From Chlamydia trachomatis (GTDB taxonomy: Bacteria > Chlamydiota > Chlamydiia > Chlamydiales > 2-12-FULL-49-11): a stretch of DNA of 64,000 nt. The stretch is taken from positions 1-64,000 of the forward strand of contig CAMBZN010000006.1 of the NCBI GenBank assembly GCA_945872565.1, written 5' to 3'. Below the pieces are notes generated by a model. The model saw only the letters and a list, made by a program, of their open reading frames with translations, did no database searches and was not told the origin of the DNA. Shown here piece by piece: positions 29,698 through 41,017 of this stretch. A program made the translations under genes and the position numbers. Each line of letters starts with the position of its first letter. Position 1 is the stretch's first letter.

Positions 29698-31503
29698 TTA
29701 CCTCTTTTCCCCTTTTATCTCAAACTCTTTCTCTAATTTCTGCAATAGCGAAGAGAAGAGTTCTAGGGTTTTTTCTATTGGTTCAGCATCTAGCATATCA
29801 GCCCCTGCTTTCTTTAAAATCTCTATAGAATATTCACTACCGCCAGATGATAAGAAATCCATGTAAGGCTTTATACCTCCTGCTTTGACCTTCTTAACAA
29901 GTGCTAATGCTGCAGCAATCCCTGTAGCATATTGATATACATAAAAATTGTAATAAAAATGAGGGATACGTAAATACTCTCCTTTTGATTCCTCTGTAAT
30001 AGTTAAATCTTTTCCAAAATACTTCTTATTCAAATCACCATAAATGCTTTTCATCACATCTTTGGTCAAAGGAATGTGTTGTTCTGCCATTTCATGGATT
30101 TTTAATTCAAACTCCGCAAACATCGATTGTCTAAAAAATGTCGACCTAATAGCATCAATTTCCTGATTTAAAATGTACATTCTTTCAAGAGAAGAGTCTG
30201 CCTTGTTATAAAGATATTCATAGGTAAGCTGCTCGTTAAATGTGGATGCAACCTCTGCAACAAAAATGGTGTACGATGCATCGTGATAGGCCTGGGTTTG
30301 ATTGCTTAAATAGGTGTTCATACTATGCCCTGCCTCATGAGAGAGTGTTAGCACATCGTTAAGGGTTCCTTGAAAATTTAATAGGATGTAAGGGAAAGAG
30401 TCGTAGCAACCGGAGGAGTATGCACCGCTTCTTTTTCCTTTATTTTCTAACACATCCACCCAGCGCTGCTCATACAAACCCTTTCGAAGTGTGTCCTGAT
30501 AGTGCTTTCCTAAGATAGCAACTGATTCAATGACAATCTCACATGCCTCCTCAAAGGTGTATTTTTTCTCCTTAACTTCAACAAGGGGGACGTTTAAATC
30601 AAAAGGCATTAGTTCAGAAACTTGTAATATTTTTTTTCGCAAAGTAACATAACGATGCAATGGATCTATCCCCTTTGAGACTGTGTCGATCAAATTATGG
30701 TAGACAGACACTGGGATATGATGAGGTTTTAACGCAGCCTCTAAACATGAGCTATACGATCTTACTTTTGCGTTAAACAGATGATTTTGTACCTGACCAT
30801 GGATGAGCTCAGAGATGGTATTTTCAAAGGTTAAAAAAGTTTGATGTAATTTTTCATAGGCATTTTTTCGTAAAACCCTATCCTTGCTTTTCATAAACTT
30901 GCCATAGCTTCCTTGCGTTAAATGGTGATCTTTACCCTCCCCATCAACAATAGTACCAAAATTTAAATCTGCATTTGAAAGGGCTGAAAAGGCCCCACTT
31001 GCTGTACTTTGCATCCTTGCTGATAAAGACATGATCTCCTCTTTATCTTTGGTAAGAATATGATCCTTTTGATCCTTCAGTTTGGTAAGATAAAATTGAT
31101 AGGGACGTAATTCTTTGTGTGATAAGAGGGTCTTGAAATGCTCTGGGCTAAATTGTATGATGGAAGGTTCAATCCAGCTTGCTACGTTTTGAAAGTTATG
31201 AAATAGCGATCTTGCTCTTTCATACAGCTGCTTATTTTCAGTCATGTTGATGTCTTCATCATGCTTTAAATGTGCATAGGTGTAAATTGCGTCTAAATCT
31301 CTGCAGTACTTAAAAAAACAGTCTAACACTTCTCTTACCTCAGCAGCTGATGTATTTTCGCTAAACGCTCGAGCATCGATTTTTTTAAAACCCTGCAATG
31401 ATTCTTCCATCAATTTATTGAATTGTTCTTCCCAAACATTACTGTCCTTAAAAAATGATTTTAAGTCCCACTTCTTCTCTTCTTTAACTGTATCGCGGTG
31501 CAT
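29698..31503 (-). CDS. pepF: Oligoendopeptidase F
   Basis: M3 family HEAGHSMNTYLS; upstream of groESL. Confidence 0.95.
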   Translation of the reverse strand: MHRDTVKEEKKWDLKSFFKDSNVWEEQFNKLMEESLQGFKKIDARAFSENTSAAEVREVLDCFFKYCRDLDAIYTYAHLKHDEDINMTENKQLYERARSLFHNFQNVASWIEPSIIQFSPEHFKTLLSHKELRPYQFYLTKLKDQKDHILTKDKEEIMSLSARMQSTASGAFSALSNADLNFGTIVDGEGKDHHLTQGSYGKFMKSKDRVLRKNAYEKLHQTFLTFENTISELIHGQVQNHLFNAKVRSYSSCLEAALKPHHIPVSVYHNLIDTVSKGIDPLHRYVTLRKKILQVSELMPFDLNVPLVEVKEKKYTFEEACEIVIESVAILGKHYQDTLRKGLYEQRWVDVLENKGKRSGAYSSGCYDSFPYILLNFQGTLNDVLTLSHEAGHSMNTYLSNQTQAYHDASYTIFVAEVASTFNEQLTYEYLYNKADSSLERMYILNQEIDAIRSTFFRQSMFAEFELKIHEMAEQHIPLTKDVMKSIYGDLNKKYFGKDLTITEESKGEYLRIPHFYYNFYVYQYATGIAAALALVKKVKAGGIKPYMDFLSSGGSEYSIEILKKAGADMLDAEPIEKTLELFSSLLQKLEKEFEIKGEKR

Positions 31504-31578
31504 ATGGCCTCTTTTGCTTATAAATATTTAGTATAATGATTTAAGAAAAGAAAAAAAAGCGCTAAATATTTTTTAAAA

Positions 31579-31605
31579 TTAGCAGAGTCACAAAAAAACT
31601 GCTAA
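31579..31605. promoter_or_regulatory. Degenerate CIRCE-like operator upstream of groES
   Basis: TTAGCAG-N13-CTGCTAA, 27 nt total (same length and outer bases as CIRCE TTAGCACTC-N9-GAGTGCTAA). Confidence 0.65.
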
Positions 31606-31684
31606 TCTTCTTGCTGTTAATTTCTTCTTTAGATAATATGGCAGCAGGTTCAGTAGAACGTATCAAAAAACAAGGAGAAATTCC

Positions 31685-31990
31685 ATGACTACAAATACAA
31701 AGACAAAACTTCGCCCACTAGCGGATAGAGTCCTTATCAAAAGAAATAAAAGTGAAGAGCAACAATTTGGAGGGCTTATCCTTCCAGATAGTTCGCAAAA
31801 CAAACAGGATATGGGAATTGTCATCAGTGTGGGACCTGGCAAAAAAGACAAAGATGGTAGAGTTATAGATATCACAGTGAAAGTAGGTGACCATGTAATG
31901 TGGGATAAATACGGCGGACACGAGATTACCTTGGAAAATGAAGATTTTGTCATGGTAAAGGCTGAAGATATTATCGCAATTGTAGATTAA
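31685..31990 (+). CDS. groES: Co-chaperonin GroES
   Basis: LRPLADRVLIKRNKSEEQQFGGLILPD. Confidence 0.97.
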   Translation: MTTNTKTKLRPLADRVLIKRNKSEEQQFGGLILPDSSQNKQDMGIVISVGPGKKDKDGRVIDITVKVGDHVMWDKYGGHEITLENEDFVMVKAEDIIAIVD

Positions 31991-32003
31991 TTATTAAAAA
32001 TAA

Positions 32004-33656
<1,653 letters not shown>

Positions 33657-33672
33657 TCCATTTGAAACTTTC

Positions 33673-33705
33673 AAAAAAGGTAGCAAGAAATTGCTACCTT
33701 TTTTT
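33673..33705. terminator. Intrinsic terminator after groEL
   Basis: GGTAGCAAgaaaTTGCTACC followed by T7, preceded by A6 (could serve both strands). Confidence 0.88.
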
Positions 33706-36700
33706 ATGTACCGGAAGGGTCACAATGATTATAGGGATTAAACTCAGGTAAGTAGAAATCTCTGTTTGGAAAAGGATTAACAGTAGGTGAACCTGCAGCA
33801 GGAGGGATCATATAGTTTGTTTGATCTGTAGCGCCATTATTATATAAAGGCGTATACTGCATTTTTGTCATATAAAAATCAGCTGTATCCCAAATATATG
33901 TTTTTCCATCTGCTTCAAAAAGATCACCTGCCCACCCCGAAGTAGGGTACCAAGGGCCGACAGTGAATCGCATTCCTGTATGCGGGATGTTATCTGTACC
34001 ATAATTAGCACCAAGCCATCCCCCTCCCCAGAATATATCGTTCATATACCATTTGATATACCCGGGAGATCGAGTTTGAGTGTTGCTTGTTGGAGATAAC
34101 ATATCTGCTCCTGCATTTAAAACAATTGTCAATTTATGGTAGCCATTGTTTGTAGCCGGGGCAACTGACAGGTTAAAATCGTTTGGCATCATTGTATGCA
34201 TTTCTAGATTACCTCCAGTACCCCCTAATACTCCACCCCAACAATTGAGTCTTCCGATAGTGTAGGAATAATCAGTATTTTCCAATCCCTTAGGACAGTT
34301 TCCCCCTATTTCGATGTCGATCTCAGGGTTTCTATCCTGACCAAATGACATAAGGGATCGATTATCATATGTTCCATTATAATCTTGATAGGAATAAACC
34401 CAATCAGCAAAAGTAAAGCCCACAGGTTGATTACTTGGAATTTGTACTCCATTTTTCATCACATTTGCAACTTTTACATAACAATCAAAAACCCCAGAAG
34501 TAAAATACTCACTTGTTACTAATACCGATCCAGAAAAAGGTTCTATAGAGCCACTATTACATGTTATACAAAGGACATTTTGACTATTGCTATCAGTTAC
34601 AACTGATAAATTTGCCGGATCACTATCTTTTTGATTGAGCACAAGCATCCCCCCTACAGGGTTTGGACTACTTGGTCCAATTTTTGCACCATTTAGTGAA
34701 ACAAGTTGAGATAATATAGGATCCTTTGCATTCATCGCCGTAAAATCCCATGTTTGGACATATTTTGGATTGGTTGTAACACCTGAAATAGAAGAGGGTA
34801 CAGTTGGAATAGGAACTGGCATATCAAATCCTTGTACTGCAATTTTCCCTGCTGCAATATCTGCCGGTTGTGGGGCAATAGAGATATTTCTAATCGACCA
34901 ATAGGGCGCAAGTCCACTTACAGCTTTTGCCATCGTAAATTGTAAAGTTGGGGATAGATTTTTATATGCCTCTGCCTGTGGGGGCACTAAATACGTATAA
35001 GTAACCTTTACCCACCCTGGAAGAATAGCATTTGAAGTTTGGCATGCTGCATTAATTGTTGCACCCGGTGTTTGAGTAACAGCTTCAGAAGCTGTAAGAC
35101 TTGCCCCTTGACCTTCGTCAAATCCTGTAGATTGTGCAGGATTACTATTAAACGCTATGGTTGTAAATGTTCCCACAGGATTCTTTGAACTATTCAATAC
35201 GTCAATTTGCAAAGCACTAATTGCTAGTGGATCAGTACAAAAATAGTTAGGGGTACTTTTACAAATTAGTTCTTGTAAATTACTTGGGCCTACAAGTACA
35301 TCAAATGAAATGTCGTATGATTGGCCAGCTATTAGACTCATATACCAAATACTTTGACTTAAAGTTGCAGTTGCATCGCATGTTGGTTTAAGCAATGCAT
35401 AATATGTTTTTAAATTGGGAGTATATCCGAAATTTCCGCCATTAATCATCCAATTAGCGGCTGCTGGACAGCTTAGATCCCCTTGAGGGTAGCCAGGCAA
35501 TGTATTTGGACCGGAAACTGCTTTGGTGGTGATATCAAAGGAAGTATTTGGATTTAATAGGAAATTTAATGGAGTTTGTGCGAGCATTTTTTCATAGGTA
35601 GTTTCTCCAAAATAAACCCCTTTTGCCAGTGTAATTTGCCCAATTTCCGCAGAAATGCTTGAAACATCTGTTCCCCATGCTGATGGATCAATCTTACCAA
35701 GATTGAAAGTAACTTGAACGTTTACCAAGCTATTATTTTCCAGCTGTATAAACATCTGTGTAGAATCCCCACCGTTTGGACCGTATAGGTTCTTTGGTGT
35801 GCTTGGTAGTTCTGAACTTAGGCCGCCGGTAAGAAAAACAACACCATTTTGGGTCCATACGGAATTATAGGCCTGCCCAAAATACTGATATGTTGGGGGA
35901 TTTCCTGCAAAATCGTAGGCTGCAATTCTTTTTGTCAAATCGGTTGTGCAGGCAGCTTCTGAAGCAGTAGAAAGATCCTCTTGATGTAATAGCTGATATT
36001 GCTGTAAGACATTGGCATTAGACATTTCTAAAGAAAGGATTCCAGACAAAGCATTAGCAGCGCCGTCTTCATTATTTCCTTTATAAATCGCTGGGTTATA
36101 AGTGCTCCTTGTCCAGTAGGTAAAACTATACAATGTATTTGGTTCTAAGCTAAGATTACCTGAAGGGATGAGATCTGAAGTTAATGTAGTGCTGCTTGTG
36201 GTACTACCCCCTATCATAATTGCCTGTTGCCCAGTAAAGGCCCCTACCGATAGCGATGTAAGGGTAGGATTATTGGTCTGAAAATTTAACCCTAAAGAAT
36301 TTAATCCTGATGTAATTGTACTTCCACTTACCTTAGCCCCAGCAAAAGTTTCATTGATTAGTAATGTTGAACCGTTATCACTTGGAAGATTTGCAACAAC
36401 TGATGCAGCACTTGAGTAAGTTAAATCAGAGGCTATTAGAAAAAGGGAATAGGCATAAGAAGACCCCGGAGATGTGTTTACATCTGAAAAGTTTTGCTCA
36501 AAGGTATTTGTTAGATTTGTAGTTTCCCCCATTTGTGAATTTCTTCCAACATATACAGCTACTGCATAGGGAGCTTTTGGATCATTAAACATTACAGGCG
36601 GCACTGGGGCATCGTTTGAACCATATTTTTGATAATTTTTTAGGATGAAAAATCCAAGATAATTTTCTGGATGGGAGATATAATCTGATGGTGGCGTCCA

Positions 36701-36829
36701 TGTTAATGACACGCTACCTACCCCTGTATAGCGTGCAGCAAAACCACTTGGCGGGCTTAAGTTTTTATTTTGGTTTAAATTTGCTAAAGTTGAGTAATCC
36801 CCAAATGGGGCATTTCCGCATGCAGTCAT
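33704..36829 (-). CDS. Large multidomain protein: FN3-like N-terminus, CBM-like jelly-roll regions, C-terminal GH16-like (laminarinase/lichenase fold) domain
   Basis: 1041 aa; GH16-type EIDIE motif (NPEIDIEIGG), YHKLTIVLN...GYIKWYMNDIFW pattern; GGGAGA RBS. Confidence 0.6.
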   Translation of the reverse strand: MTACGNAPFGDYSTLANLNQNKNLSPPSGFAARYTGVGSVSLTWTPPSDYISHPENYLGFFILKNYQKYGSNDAPVPPVMFNDPKAPYAVAVYVGRNSQMGETTNLTNTFEQNFSDVNTSPGSSYAYSLFLIASDLTYSSAASVVANLPSDNGSTLLINETFAGAKVSGSTITSGLNSLGLNFQTNNPTLTSLSVGAFTGQQAIMIGGSTTSSTTLTSDLIPSGNLSLEPNTLYSFTYWTRSTYNPAIYKGNNEDGAANALSGILSLEMSNANVLQQYQLLHQEDLSTASEAACTTDLTKRIAAYDFAGNPPTYQYFGQAYNSVWTQNGVVFLTGGLSSELPSTPKNLYGPNGGDSTQMFIQLENNSLVNVQVTFNLGKIDPSAWGTDVSSISAEIGQITLAKGVYFGETTYEKMLAQTPLNFLLNPNTSFDITTKAVSGPNTLPGYPQGDLSCPAAANWMINGGNFGYTPNLKTYYALLKPTCDATATLSQSIWYMSLIAGQSYDISFDVLVGPSNLQELICKSTPNYFCTDPLAISALQIDVLNSSKNPVGTFTTIAFNSNPAQSTGFDEGQGASLTASEAVTQTPGATINAACQTSNAILPGWVKVTYTYLVPPQAEAYKNLSPTLQFTMAKAVSGLAPYWSIRNISIAPQPADIAAGKIAVQGFDMPVPIPTVPSSISGVTTNPKYVQTWDFTAMNAKDPILSQLVSLNGAKIGPSSPNPVGGMLVLNQKDSDPANLSVVTDSNSQNVLCITCNSGSIEPFSGSVLVTSEYFTSGVFDCYVKVANVMKNGVQIPSNQPVGFTFADWVYSYQDYNGTYDNRSLMSFGQDRNPEIDIEIGGNCPKGLENTDYSYTIGRLNCWGGVLGGTGGNLEMHTMMPNDFNLSVAPATNNGYHKLTIVLNAGADMLSPTSNTQTRSPGYIKWYMNDIFWGGGWLGANYGTDNIPHTGMRFTVGPWYPTSGWAGDLFEADGKTYIWDTADFYMTKMQYTPLYNNGATDQTNYMIPPAAGSPTVNPFPNRDFYLPEFNPYNHCDPSGT

Positions 36830-36939
36830 TGTATTCTCCCGAATTTTTTCTTTATATTACCCTAATCAGTCAAGTTTTAACTAAATGAATTGTTCTTAAC
36901 AGCTTAAAATCCTAGTTGCTTTTATATATTGAATATTAA

Positions 36940-37644
36940 GTGATGAAGGATATGAGAAAAGGACCAATTATTTTTTCCCTTGTCTTTGGCGCATTGATTT
37001 TAAGCGTTCTTCTTGTATATATTTTTATCTCGACCATCTTAGGGTCTATTCTAACCTCTACCTTCGGCACCAAAACGACGGTGAATAATACTATTATTTC
37101 CCCCCATCACCTTCGGTTCTGGGGACTAAACGTCCTAAACAACTCTAATTCAAAATTTCCTTATGCCCTTTCAGTGGACAAGATCAGTGTTGAGGCTCCG
37201 TTAACAACTTATTTTAGTAAAAATATTAGAATTAAGGAGATAGAGCTAAAAAATCTTACCCTGGTTATAGAAACTCTTCCTAGCAAGGGAAATGTAACCA
37301 ACTGGGATGCAATTATTGCTCATGCTGGTAGCTCCAGCAAAGACGATGCTAAAAGTGATAAAGCAACAACAATAGATAGTTTGGTGATTAGAAAATTAAC
37401 CATCATATTTGTTGATCCAAGTGGGGTTGCAAGTGTTACAAAAATCAATGAGTTGAAATTTAGCAATTTAAGTACAAACGATGGTGATATTACCAGTAAG
37501 ATTGCAAAAACCATCGTAATGAAACTTATCTTGAATGCAAACATGGTGATCACAATTCCAGTAAAAATTTCTAAGGATGCGATGAATAAATTTCTACAAA
37601 ACACAAAATTTGCACCGGCAATAAATACCCCTTCAAAGTTATAG
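36940..37644 (+). CDS. AsmA/DUF748-like membrane-anchored envelope protein
   Basis: N-terminal TM; SVDKISVEAPLTTYFSKNIRIKEIELKNLTLVIE...NVTNWD resembles AsmA-type repeats. Confidence 0.5.
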   Translation: MMKDMRKGPIIFSLVFGALILSVLLVYIFISTILGSILTSTFGTKTTVNNTIISPHHLRFWGLNVLNNSNSKFPYALSVDKISVEAPLTTYFSKNIRIKEIELKNLTLVIETLPSKGNVTNWDAIIAHAGSSSKDDAKSDKATTIDSLVIRKLTIIFVDPSGVASVTKINELKFSNLSTNDGDITSKIAKTIVMKLILNANMVITIPVKISKDAMNKFLQNTKFAPAINTPSKL

Positions 37645-37651
37645 AATAGTT

Positions 37652-38710
37652 CTAATAAGTGAAGAAATCGTGTTCGAAATCACCTGTATTGTTAAAAAAC
37701 ATTGAAACATAGTTATTTGCTTGTGAAACTGTGTAATCGGCATTTTCATCCCAGAAAAAGCAACTACCTAAACTGCTACCGGTCCCCTTTTCTAATTGCT
37801 CATAGATATAGGCTGCAGCATCACCGCTGCTTACGCCCGCAGGAAGGGTTGTGTAGACAAGTGGGCCTGCTGAACTTGCTGCTAGGGTGTAATCAATTTT
37901 TGCATTAAACCCTATATTGATATATTTTGCTGCTTCAGTAGCGGTCATGCTTGAGTTACTTTTAATTTGATTTAACCAGGAGATAATATCCCAACTTTGA
38001 AGGGGTAGCTGCCCGGCGTTTAAATAATACTGTCCATTATAAAGCATTAGATTGATCCCATCAAACAGATCCTGAAATTTACTTTGACTAAACATTGGGT
38101 TGAACACAGGTCCTTGTAATCCCCAATCTCCAATGCTTCCCATAACAGTTAGCGTCACTGCCCCTTGAGCAAAATTTGCTTTTAGATTAGCAAAAAAGGC
38201 AGCAAGGTATTGTGGATTGTTTTGAGAGAAGGTGGTGTTTTCTACATCAAAGTCAAGTTGTACAAAACCTATATTTTTAGCCCAAGTTACAAGCTGTTGT
38301 GACAGTGCTGTAGGGTTTGAAGAGAATCCAAAATTCCAATCAGAATTAGAAGCATTGATACCTCCGAAGGCAATTCCTGTAGTAACCCCTTTTGCTGACC
38401 ATCTAGCGATCATTGAATTGATTACAAGGCTTACATTTGCATTACTTTTATTTAAACTTGTATACATCATCCCAAATGCATTATTTCCGCTAAGTTGGGA
38501 AAAATCATTTGTCGCCATTTTAGAAATGTCACTGACCTGACCAAAGGAAATGATCACATTGGATAATTTTTGTGCAATCAATTGATCGGCAAATGAATCC
38601 AAGTAACTATATAGTGCCGCTGTATTTACAGTGCCTGTTGACCAATCCATAAATAACCATGCTTGAAATGATCCTAAATCAAAATATTCTGTTGCTTTTG
38701 CAAATGCCAT
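37652..38710 (-). CDS. GH18 chitinase-like glycoside hydrolase
   Basis: TGIAFGG (SxGG-like) and VQLDFDVE (DxxDxDxE-like) motifs, INLMLYNGQYY, C-terminal FFWDENADY. Confidence 0.7.
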   Translation of the reverse strand: MAFAKATEYFDLGSFQAWLFMDWSTGTVNTAALYSYLDSFADQLIAQKLSNVIISFGQVSDISKMATNDFSQLSGNNAFGMMYTSLNKSNANVSLVINSMIARWSAKGVTTGIAFGGINASNSDWNFGFSSNPTALSQQLVTWAKNIGFVQLDFDVENTTFSQNNPQYLAAFFANLKANFAQGAVTLTVMGSIGDWGLQGPVFNPMFSQSKFQDLFDGINLMLYNGQYYLNAGQLPLQSWDIISWLNQIKSNSSMTATEAAKYINIGFNAKIDYTLAASSAGPLVYTTLPAGVSSGDAAAYIYEQLEKGTGSSLGSCFFWDENADYTVSQANNYVSMFFNNTGDFEHDFFTY

Positions 38711-38942
38711 AAAAACCTCTCTTTTTCTTCAATAATACCCATTGGAATTTAATGATTGTAAGCGATAGAGAGTAAGTGGTCTTCTGCTTCTGATTTAAAT
38801 ACAATTTCGAAAAAAAGTTAGCCGATTTTTTCAAAACCCAGAGCTCATGATAAGCATTGACTTAAGAGCTGCAAAAGGGCGTAGTAAGTAAAATTTATCA
38901 ATTCAGGTTTAATCGACTATAAATACCTATAGAGGATTCATT

Positions 38943-39896
38943 TTAGCTTTGCGTAATCAAAGTTAGACGGTCCATCCCTATTTGGCAATATACTTGGTTG
39001 AAAAATTGCAATAACTCACTTTCTTTAGTTTTTAAAAGGTCAGAGAGTATCCCTTGCTGCACCTGAAGATTGTCACGAGCTAAACTCGATAAAAATGGAT
39101 GATACAAAAGATCTTGAAGTACTTTATCTTCACTACTTCCTTTTGCTATTAACGAAAGTTTTTGCTGGTCAAACGCCTCTAGCTTGCTTATTAATTCACT
39201 GTTACGCTGTTTTATTTGATTGATTTGTTTTTCCATTTCGTGATTAAGTTTTTCATCTCTTGACACTTTCATTTGCTCTAACATCATTCGAATTTGGTCA
39301 TTTTTTGTTTTGATTTGTGCTAAAACACCCTTTATTTCCACAAACAAAGATGACAATTTTCTATCATATGATCTATATTGATTTTGTAGTATTATCAATA
39401 GTCCTTGAGAAGGTGCGTTTTGTTCTAAAGTATTTTTTATTTCTTTAATAAATATTGCTAATTGACTTATCTGCTTTTCTAAATCACCACTGTTTGGGCT
39501 AATCTCTTGTTTAACTTCAGGCTTTTGTGTCTTTTCTACTGTACATTTAATTAGCTCATGAAGTTTAAAAAGATTTTTTTCTGATTTTGTTTTCATTTCT
39601 GAAATTGTTTTTACAAGCTTAGCTACCTGTGGAGAATAGTTACCCTTTTGTGAGATTAATCGATCCATGCTTCTTACTTCAGAACGTAGTATCAATAAAT
39701 AGTCCTCTATTCGATAAATCCAGTAAGGTACTTCCCCTAGCACACTATTAGAGCGTGTTTGAGTGTAGTTTTGGCAAGCCCGACTAATGTTTGTGCTAAA
39801 CTTTTGTACTTTTTTACTATCTTCTTCTAAAAGCTTCAATCTTTGCTCAAGAACTCCAAAATTTATGTTATCGCCTGTGGGTGACGCAGTATTCAA
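38943..39896 (-). CDS. Hypothetical coiled-coil protein
   Basis: 317 aa rich in E/K/Q/L heptad-like segments. Confidence 0.65.
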   Translation of the reverse strand: MNTASPTGDNINFGVLEQRLKLLEEDSKKVQKFSTNISRACQNYTQTRSNSVLGEVPYWIYRIEDYLLILRSEVRSMDRLISQKGNYSPQVAKLVKTISEMKTKSEKNLFKLHELIKCTVEKTQKPEVKQEISPNSGDLEKQISQLAIFIKEIKNTLEQNAPSQGLLIILQNQYRSYDRKLSSLFVEIKGVLAQIKTKNDQIRMMLEQMKVSRDEKLNHEMEKQINQIKQRNSELISKLEAFDQQKLSLIAKGSSEDKVLQDLLYHPFLSSLARDNLQVQQGILSDLLKTKESELLQFFNQVYCQIGMDRLTLITQS

Positions 39897-40012
39897 GATT
39901 ACATCCTATTTGTTTTTTTCGAAAAATAATAAGTAATTTACTAGATTTTGTCACGTTATTAAATGTACTTATTAGAGGTATTTGCACTCACCGGCTTGAG
40001 TATAAATACACA

Positions 40013-40903
40013 TTAGAACAACGAAACTTGTACGTGACAGTAGGGAGTTTTACCTGTTTTCTCGTAATACTGTTGATGAGACTCTTCCGCTGGATAAAAC
40101 CTGCTGGCTGGAACAATTTCAGTGGCCACTTTAAGCCCCCGTTTTTTTAACACCCGTATTAGCTCTTCTGCTAAGGATTTCTGCTTTTCTGTATAATAAA
40201 AAATTGCAGAACGATACTGCGTGCCGATATCTGGACCTTGTCTCATCACCTGTGTAGAATCATGTATCTCAAAGAAAACTTTAGACAGGGTTTGATAATC
40301 GACCATTTTTGGATTAAAGATGACTTCTACAGCCTCAGCATGCCCTGTAAGCCCTGTGCATACTTCCTTGTATGTGGGACGCTCTACTTTACCCCCGATA
40401 TATCCAGAAGTTGCACTTACAACTCCCACCTGCTGCTTAAGCAGATACTCTACACCCCAAAAACATCCCCCGGCAAAAATAGCGCGCTCGTACCCCTCTT
40501 CTGTAAAGGCCGGCACAAAGGAAAGTGCCATAGAATTCACACAATGCCTGGTATTTTTATTAGTTAAATGTTCGCCTGTAAACACATGTCCTAAATGTCC
40601 ACTGCAGCGTCTGCATAAAATCTCTATCCGGTTTCCATCTTGATCAGTTTTACGCTCAACAGCACCTGTAATTTCGTCTTCAAAACTGGGCCAACCACAA
40701 CCTGAATCAAACTTATCTGTAGATAAAAAAAGAGGAGCATCGCATCGTTTGCATATAAAGACGCCCGGCTGAGAAAATTGATTATAGATTCCTGTACCGG
40801 GCCTTTCTGTCTGCTTATGCTCGATAATAGCTTCTTCTGCTAACGATAATGGGTTAAATCGGATCATTGCTTGCCTTTCAAGTTCCTTAGACCTCTTAGT
40901 CAA
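40013..40903 (-). CDS. msrBA: Fused peptide methionine sulfoxide reductase, MsrB-MsrA order
   Basis: N-terminal SelR domain ([31 protein letters not shown]), C-terminal MsrA ([21 protein letters not shown]). Confidence 0.93.
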   Translation of the reverse strand: MTKRSKELERQAMIRFNPLSLAEEAIIEHKQTERPGTGIYNQFSQPGVFICKRCDAPLFLSTDKFDSGCGWPSFEDEITGAVERKTDQDGNRIEILCRRCSGHLGHVFTGEHLTNKNTRHCVNSMALSFVPAFTEEGYERAIFAGGCFWGVEYLLKQQVGVVSATSGYIGGKVERPTYKEVCTGLTGHAEAVEVIFNPKMVDYQTLSKVFFEIHDSTQVMRQGPDIGTQYRSAIFYYTEKQKSLAEELIRVLKKRGLKVATEIVPASRFYPAEESHQQYYEKTGKTPYCHVQVSLF

Positions 40904-41017
40904 ATCATAGCAATAGAATGAATGCGTGTCTAGGAAATTTTAGACTTTATATTTGATTGTAAGGTGCAGCGATAGTTCTTGAATCTATCCTTCTCCATTA
41001 AATGGATGCAAGAGGAT

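Noticed and set aside
31500-31545. TATAAT at 31532-31537 as the groES promoter
   Set aside because: A plausible -10 but no convincing -35 at proper spacing; it could belong elsewhere in AT-rich DNA.
40238-40643. Plus-strand ORFs of 107-109 aa
   Set aside because: Antisense to msrBA, whose motifs are clear.
40880-40900. TTAGACCTCTTAG near the msrBA start as another element copy
   Set aside because: Only about 10 bp match and no inverted partner nearby.
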